DNA of 9,620 bases from an uncultured Agathobacter sp. (GTDB lineage Bacteria; Bacillota; Clostridia; Lachnospirales; Lachnospiraceae): the NCBI GenBank assembly GCA_934359755.1, contig CAKRLV010000052.1, positions 1 through 9,620 of the forward strand, read 5' to 3'. Below, piece after piece: positions 6,273-9,620 of the stretch (within the stretch, counting starts at the first letter, position 1; every line of letters starts with the position of its first letter). A program made the position numbers and the translations under genes. The notes below the pieces were generated by a model. That model worked only from the letters and a program-made list of their open reading frames with translations, ran no database searches and had not been told where the DNA came from.

Positions 6273-6980
6273 ATGCACATAGATTCAAACATAAAACAAC
6301 TACTTGAAAATGAAACCAAAATCCACTTAGCAGAAATTCGCTTTTTGTATCAGAAGCTTGACCGCCAGTTCAGACTACACGGCGCAAAAGTTCCTATTAC
6401 ATTCGGATTTGATGAAGACAGGCTCGGGGCTTACACCCCGGGCCTTGGTAATGATGAGGAAGAATTTCATTTTTCCTTATTATTCATAGGCTACTGCCTG
6501 TCAAAGCCACTTTCCAAGGAGGACAGGATGGATTTGTACAAGCATGAATATGCACATTATATGCAGTACAACATGGACATCCCCGCCAAGTACAACTGGC
6601 AGCCTGGCATCCATGGAAGTGCTTGGAAATATTGCTGTTCTCTCGTCGGAGCTGCGCCAACCCCTTACTACAAAGCTGGCGAGGGCTTAGTTGAACACGA
6701 TTATGATAAGGTGTTAAAAAAGAAAATTACAGACAAAAGTATTCCTATCCGTGACCAATATGTTCGCGAACAGGAATACCGTAAAAAAAGAGATAGTGCT
6801 ATTAAATTCAATATAAATGATGACATCACACATCCGAAATTCGGAAAAGGTACAATCGAACACATTGAGCAGCTCGAAGGCTCTGTACGACTTCATGTTC
6901 GCTTCGGTAATGACCTAAAGAAAATTGATCAGAAATGGCTGCTTAGAACCACCCTGAAAAAAGGTAACTTAAATATGTAA
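6273..6980 (+). CDS. SprT-like zinc metallopeptidase with a C-terminal PcrA-type Tudor-like domain
   Basis: A 235-residue protein with two parts. Residues ~10-140 resemble the SprT/Spartan zinc-peptidase fold: the zincin motif HEYAH (91-95, HExxH) and a downstream HGSAW (114-118) supplying the likely third zinc ligand. Eukaryotic Spartan degrades DNA-protein crosslinks; bacterial SprT roles are poorly known. Residues ~182-226 (DDITHPKFGKGTIEHIE, then VRLHVRFGNDLKKIDQKWLL) resemble the C-terminal Tudor-like domain of PcrA/UvrD, which binds RNA polymerase. There is no signal peptide, so it is probably cytoplasmic. The ATG at 6273 is the only sensible start, but the nearest GGAG is 13 bases away, a weak site. 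Its stop region overlaps the convergent AraC-family gene by 12 bases. Peptidase fold is well supported; substrate and the Tudor assignment are inference. Confidence 0.8.
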   Translation: MHIDSNIKQLLENETKIHLAEIRFLYQKLDRQFRLHGAKVPITFGFDEDRLGAYTPGLGNDEEEFHFSLLFIGYCLSKPLSKEDRMDLYKHEYAHYMQYNMDIPAKYNWQPGIHGSAWKYCCSLVGAAPTPYYKAGEGLVEHDYDKVLKKKITDKSIPIRDQYVREQEYRKKRDSAIKFNINDDITHPKFGKGTIEHIEQLEGSVRLHVRFGNDLKKIDQKWLLRTTLKKGNLNM

Positions 6981-7811
6981 TTTGCGAAACTGCACTGGTG
7001 TCATTCCAGCTACTTTTTTGAACATCACTATAAAATGGCTTGTATCTGAGTATCCTACATCGCAGGCTATGTCCTGCACTTTTCTCTCAGGATAAATCAG
7101 CAATATCTCCTTGGCTTTATTTATCCTGTAATTCGTCAGATATTCATAGACCGAGCAATTGACATACTCGGCAAAAATGCGGGCCAGATACTGCTGTGAC
7201 ACAAACACCCTATCCGCCATTTCCCTGGCACTGATATCCTCCATGTAGTGTTCCTCAATTATACTTATAACCGGTTTTATGTATTTCTCCCAGACAAGCT
7301 TGTTCTCATTGCGCGTGTAGCTTGTCTGGTCGGCAATCAGCAGCATCAGATTATAACAATCAATCGACAGCGTCAGTGTATCACTGCTGTTTTCTGCAAA
7401 ATGATTCACTGCCTGTCCTATGATTTCTGATATTTCTTTTCCTTTGTTCTCGTCTATCAGATAATAGTCTTTCTCTGTAAAAATATTCTTAAACGAATAT
7501 TCCATAGGTCCTGTGAAAGTCGCAAATTCTGTCTTCCAGACTCCACAAATGCTGCTATCCATACCACCTGCCCTGTTACAATATGAATGTGGAACATATG
7601 GTGCTATGAGTATTCCCTGCCCCTTGCGCAGTTCGACCGTCTGGCTCGGATTCTCATGTATCGTCACAATTCCAACACCTTCCTGGGTCTGTAGATAATG
7701 ATACAAAGGAAATCCATCCGGTCTGTTCACACTTTCCTGTTCCCAGTCATTGCCAACGGAATCAAACTGAAAAGGCTCTCTTGCAAAATTATTCCCAAAA
7801 TAAATTGGCAT
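6969..7811 (-). CDS. AraC-family transcriptional regulator (cupin sensor plus two HTHs)
   Basis: A 280-residue regulator, typical AraC/XylS length. The N-terminal part (about 30-110) looks like the cupin sugar-sensing domain, including RKGQGILIAPYVPHSY, the usual PxxxH strand. The C-terminal ~100 residues carry the DNA-binding pair of helix-turn-helices: the first at ISAREMADRVFVSQQYLARIF, the second at KVQDIACDVGYSDTSHF followed by the family signature FKKVAGMTPVQFRK. AAGGAG precedes the ATG by about five bases. It starts only 12 bases after the HPr gene, so it is probably cotranscribed with it and may control sugar genes outside this window. The effector is not identifiable. Its 3' end overlaps the SprT-like gene. 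Confidence 0.93.
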   Translation of the reverse strand: MPIYFGNNFAREPFQFDSVGNDWEQESVNRPDGFPLYHYLQTQEGVGIVTIHENPSQTVELRKGQGILIAPYVPHSYCNRAGGMDSSICGVWKTEFATFTGPMEYSFKNIFTEKDYYLIDENKGKEISEIIGQAVNHFAENSSDTLTLSIDCYNLMLLIADQTSYTRNENKLVWEKYIKPVISIIEEHYMEDISAREMADRVFVSQQYLARIFAEYVNCSVYEYLTNYRINKAKEILLIYPERKVQDIACDVGYSDTSHFIVMFKKVAGMTPVQFRKLHI

Positions 7812-7823
7812 AACTGCTCCTTC

Positions 7824-8081
7824 TTACAGATTTTCTTCGAAAAACTTCTGCATTCCTGCTACAGCTGCGTCTTCATCATCACCCTCAACTTCAACAGTAA
7901 CTTCCTCGCCGCATTTTACGCCAAGCGACATAAGAACCATAAGCTTTCTGACATCAGCTCTACGGTCTCCCTTTACAATTGTGATAGTTGATTCATAATT
8001 CTTAGCCTCTTTTACTAACATTCCTGCTGGTCTTGCATGAATACCTACTTCATCTGTAATTGTATAATTAAATGATTTCAT
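7824..8081 (-). CDS. ptsH: HPr-family phosphocarrier protein lacking Ser46
   Basis: HPr passes phosphate from Enzyme I to the sugar-specific EIIA proteins. The 85 residues align with B. subtilis HPr without gaps in the key part. The phosphorylated histidine is His15 in GIHARPAG. The MSLG segment (51-54) next to the regulatory site is kept, but the residue at position 46, a serine in classic HPr that HPr kinase phosphorylates for CcpA-mediated catabolite repression, is lysine here (VRKLMVLMSLG). The protein should carry phosphate but not act as the Ser46-P corepressor. It may be a paralogue alongside a standard HPr elsewhere. GGAGAAAA precedes the ATG. Enzyme I is not in the window. It follows the repeat array and leads into the AraC-family gene. 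Confidence 0.93.
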   Translation of the reverse strand: MKSFNYTITDEVGIHARPAGMLVKEAKNYESTITIVKGDRRADVRKLMVLMSLGVKCGEEVTVEVEGDDEDAAVAGMQKFFEENL

Positions 8082-8108
8082 TTGTTTTCTCCATTCTATG
8101 TATTATTT

Positions 8109-8231
8109 GATATATGTATCATTTTTGATGTCTGCATCATTTCTAATATCTGCATCATTTTTGATATCTGCATCATTTTTGATATCTGCATCATTTTTAA
8201 TATCTGCATCATTCTGATATCTGCATCATTT
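8109..8231. repeat. 18-bp tandem repeat array, about seven copies
   Basis: The unit GATATCTGCATCATTTTT repeats at 8109, 8127, 8145, 8163, 8181, 8199 (17 bases) and 8216, with two perfect central copies and diverged ends; an eighth ghost copy at 8237-8250 runs over the licT stop codon. Most boundaries contain TGAT-N6-ATCA, an outer inverted repeat. The array fills nearly the whole 165-base gap between licT and ptsH. The unit is six codons long, so it stays open in several frames (for example MMQISK on the minus strand). I do not regard those as genes: no ribosome binding site and no family resemblance. Confidence 0.9.
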
Positions 8232-8246
8232 GCTCTGGTATATACA

Positions 8247-9089
8247 TCACTCTTCGTCGTCAAGCTCTCCGCTTGTAACACGGCAGATATGCATTGCCAG
8301 ATATCCGATTTCCGCCTTTTTCAAACTGCATCCAATCGTCTTTCCAATCTGTTCACAGATTACTTCCGCCATTTTAAATTCCTCTGGATATTTCACGCTG
8401 ATATAATCATTCAGACTCATTTTCAGCTTTTCGCCAGTCATCGCGCGCACAATCATGTAACGCACATGGTTCATCAATCTGTTGTATGAAAGTGACATGA
8501 CATCGATTTTTCTTCCCATGGCACTCTCAACCATCTCAATGCAATCTCTGACTGCACTGGCTGTCTTCATAGCATCTGATACATTATCGCCATCTATCGC
8601 AGAGTGCACATGCATTGTGATATACCCAACTTCATCATCCATAATTGTGATTCCGAATTTCTCCTGCAAAACAGGCACTACGGACTCTGCAACCTTGTAT
8701 TCCATATGGAATAAAATACGGATATCGTCTGTAAGCGGATTGCTTATCTGTTCGTTATTCTTCATTCGCTGCACCGCATAATAAATATGGTCAGCGAGTG
8801 GAAAAAGTATCTTGCGGTCTATATTGCCAAATACTTTCTCCGCCTCGTCCAGTATATAGCTTGCAATTTCCAAAAACTCAGGATCAATACTATTTACAAT
8901 CTCGTCTGCGGTTTCCCTTCCCTCGCAGTTCTGCAATGTATATATTCTGCAATCTTCGTTTGGCTCAACTGATTCTCCAGTCTTCTTACCGAAACCAATT
9001 CCTTTACCCATAAGAAGATACTCTCGGTTCTCATCTGAACTTACAACGAGTACTGCGTTGTGATTTAAGACCTTAACGATTTTGTACAT
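8247..9089 (-). CDS. licT: LicT/BglG-family PTS-controlled transcription antiterminator
   Basis: An RNA-binding antiterminator that lets polymerase read through terminators ahead of sugar genes when not held off by PTS phosphorylation. From the ATG at 9089 it is 280 residues. The co-antiterminator RNA-binding domain is at 1-55 (MYKIVKVLNHNAVLVV, then LLMGKGIGFGKKTG), followed by PRD1 (about 65-170) and PRD2 (about 175-280). All four regulatory histidines are present: His101 and His160 in PRD1, His208 and His267 in PRD2, close to LicT numbering. An ATG five codons earlier is in frame, but the 9089 start matches the family and has GGGG seven bases upstream. It lies 21 bases after the EIIA gene. 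No RNA antiterminator target is in the window; it would be expected upstream of the truncated PTS gene. Symbol by family; whether the operon's sugar is a beta-glucoside or glucose (GlcT role) is unknown. Confidence 0.93.
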   Translation of the reverse strand: MYKIVKVLNHNAVLVVSSDENREYLLMGKGIGFGKKTGESVEPNEDCRIYTLQNCEGRETADEIVNSIDPEFLEIASYILDEAEKVFGNIDRKILFPLADHIYYAVQRMKNNEQISNPLTDDIRILFHMEYKVAESVVPVLQEKFGITIMDDEVGYITMHVHSAIDGDNVSDAMKTASAVRDCIEMVESAMGRKIDVMSLSYNRLMNHVRYMIVRAMTGEKLKMSLNDYISVKYPEEFKMAEVICEQIGKTIGCSLKKAEIGYLAMHICRVTSGELDDEE

Positions 9090-9110
9090 ATTCTGACCCC
9101 ACATTTTTAT

Positions 9111-9620
9111 TTATTCGTAGAAATCAACGGCGAATAATGCATCCCCAGCTTCAACATTTCCTTCTGCAAGCAATCTGATTTTCTGATTGTCTTCTAATTC
9201 TGTACATAATACAGGGGATACAATCGATGGTGCATTCTGCTTAAGATAATCCAAATCAAGCTTTATAAGTGGATCTCCCTTTTTCACCTTCTGACCGTTT
9301 TCTACAAATACCTCAAATCCTTTTCCTTCTAATTGAACTGTATCAATTCCAATATGCATAAGCAGGCTTATACCTGATTCTGTCATAAATCCGATTGCAT
9401 GCTTTGTATCAAATACAAATACAACCTCTCCATCTTCTGGTGCCCTTACTATAGCATCTGACGGTGTAACAGTAGCTCCGTCACCCATCATTTTGCTTGC
9501 AAATCCTTCATCTGGAGCAGTTGACAAATCTGCTGCATATCCAGTAATCGGACTAGATATTACAATAGACTTTGTAACTTTTGCATTCTTGGTATCTGCG
9601 CTTTGTTCATCCTTGGTTTC
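9111..9620 (-). CDS. PTS glucose/beta-glucoside-family EIIA domain, 5' end cut by the window
   Basis: The frame is open to the right edge. The 169 visible residues comprise a polar linker (ETKDEQSADTKNAKVTKS) followed by a whole EIIA(Glc)-type domain. The active-site pair is His74 (DTKHAIGF) and His89 (LLMHIGIDTVQL) of the visible part, 15 residues apart like His75/His90 of E. coli Crr; the second accepts phosphate from HPr. VKKGDPLIKLDLDYL and SPVLCTEL are also family-typical. The charged, glutamine-containing linker suggests this is the C-terminal domain of a fused EIIBCA/EIICBA sugar permease rather than a free Crr, but the upstream domains are not visible. A TTG at 9527 inside the domain is not the start because conserved domain sequence (SPITGYAADL) precedes it. 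The gene is first in the visible EIIA-licT-ptsH-araC series. Confidence 0.92.
   Translation of the reverse strand, partial: ETKDEQSADTKNAKVTKSIVISSPITGYAADLSTAPDEGFASKMMGDGATVTPSDAIVRAPEDGEVVFVFDTKHAIGFMTESGISLLMHIGIDTVQLEGKGFEVFVENGQKVKKGDPLIKLDLDYLKQNAPSIVSPVLCTELEDNQKIRLLAEGNVEAGDALFAVDFYE

Noticed and set aside
6985..7018. CTGG/CCAG stem followed by TTTTTT as a plus-strand terminator for the SprT-like gene
   Set aside because: The stem is only 4 bp and the whole element lies within the AraC-family coding region.
8109..8250. CRISPR array
   Set aside because: The repeats are contiguous 18-mers with no unique spacers and no cas genes nearby.
8096..8281. Minus-strand frame encoding MMQISK repeats between licT and ptsH
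   Set aside because: An 18-bp repeat keeps frames open by arithmetic. The start would be a GTG inside licT without a clear ribosome binding site, so I treat it as non-coding, though a leader peptide ending just before ptsH cannot be fully excluded.
8082..8489. Plus-strand reading frame with repeated FDICII peptide
   Set aside because: It is the shadow of the 18-bp tandem array plus the antisense of licT; no ribosome binding site or family likeness.

Overview
The window looks like chromosome of a low-G+C, obligately anaerobic Firmicute, most likely a Lachnospiraceae-type gut clostridium (Roseburia/Agathobacter/Butyrivibrio-like). The grounds are an A+T-rich sequence with strong AGGAG/GGAGG ribosome binding sites, an oxygen-sensitive radical-SAM ThiH in place of ThiO, a short family-2 type ThiF, a TenI-type tautomerase, and a soluble-sensor-free chemoreceptor next to a PTS module. 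The genus is inferred; no rRNA or other taxonomic marker is present.

Layout. (1) 1-504, plus strand: the C-terminal end of a diguanylate cyclase (GGDEF). (2) 524-4219, minus strand: a complete thiazole-synthesis operon, read thiS-thiF-thiG-thiH-tenI. It makes the thiazole half of thiamine: ThiF adenylates ThiS for sulfur loading, ThiH makes dehydroglycine from tyrosine, ThiG joins these with deoxyxylulose phosphate, and TenI tautomerises the product. (3) 4220-4742: a long divergent control region. It holds a good thi promoter, a short leader with a strong intrinsic terminator in front of thiS (a presumed attenuator with no recognisable TPP aptamer), direct and inverted repeats, and a consensus promoter for the plus-strand chemoreceptor gene. 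(4) 4743-6980, plus strand: a methyl-accepting chemotaxis-type signalling protein with a six-helix membrane domain, then a SprT-like metallopeptidase carrying a C-terminal segment that resembles the PcrA/UvrD RNA-polymerase-binding Tudor domain. (5) 6969-9620, minus strand: a PTS module read as EIIA domain (cut by the window edge), LicT/BglG-type antiterminator, an 18-bp tandem repeat array, HPr, and an AraC-family regulator.

Most of the window is recognisable housekeeping and regulation. No clearly new multi-gene system is visible. The items most worth following are the thiS leader attenuator, the SprT-Tudor domain combination, the HPr with Lys at the Ser46 position, and the 18-bp repeat array between licT and ptsH.
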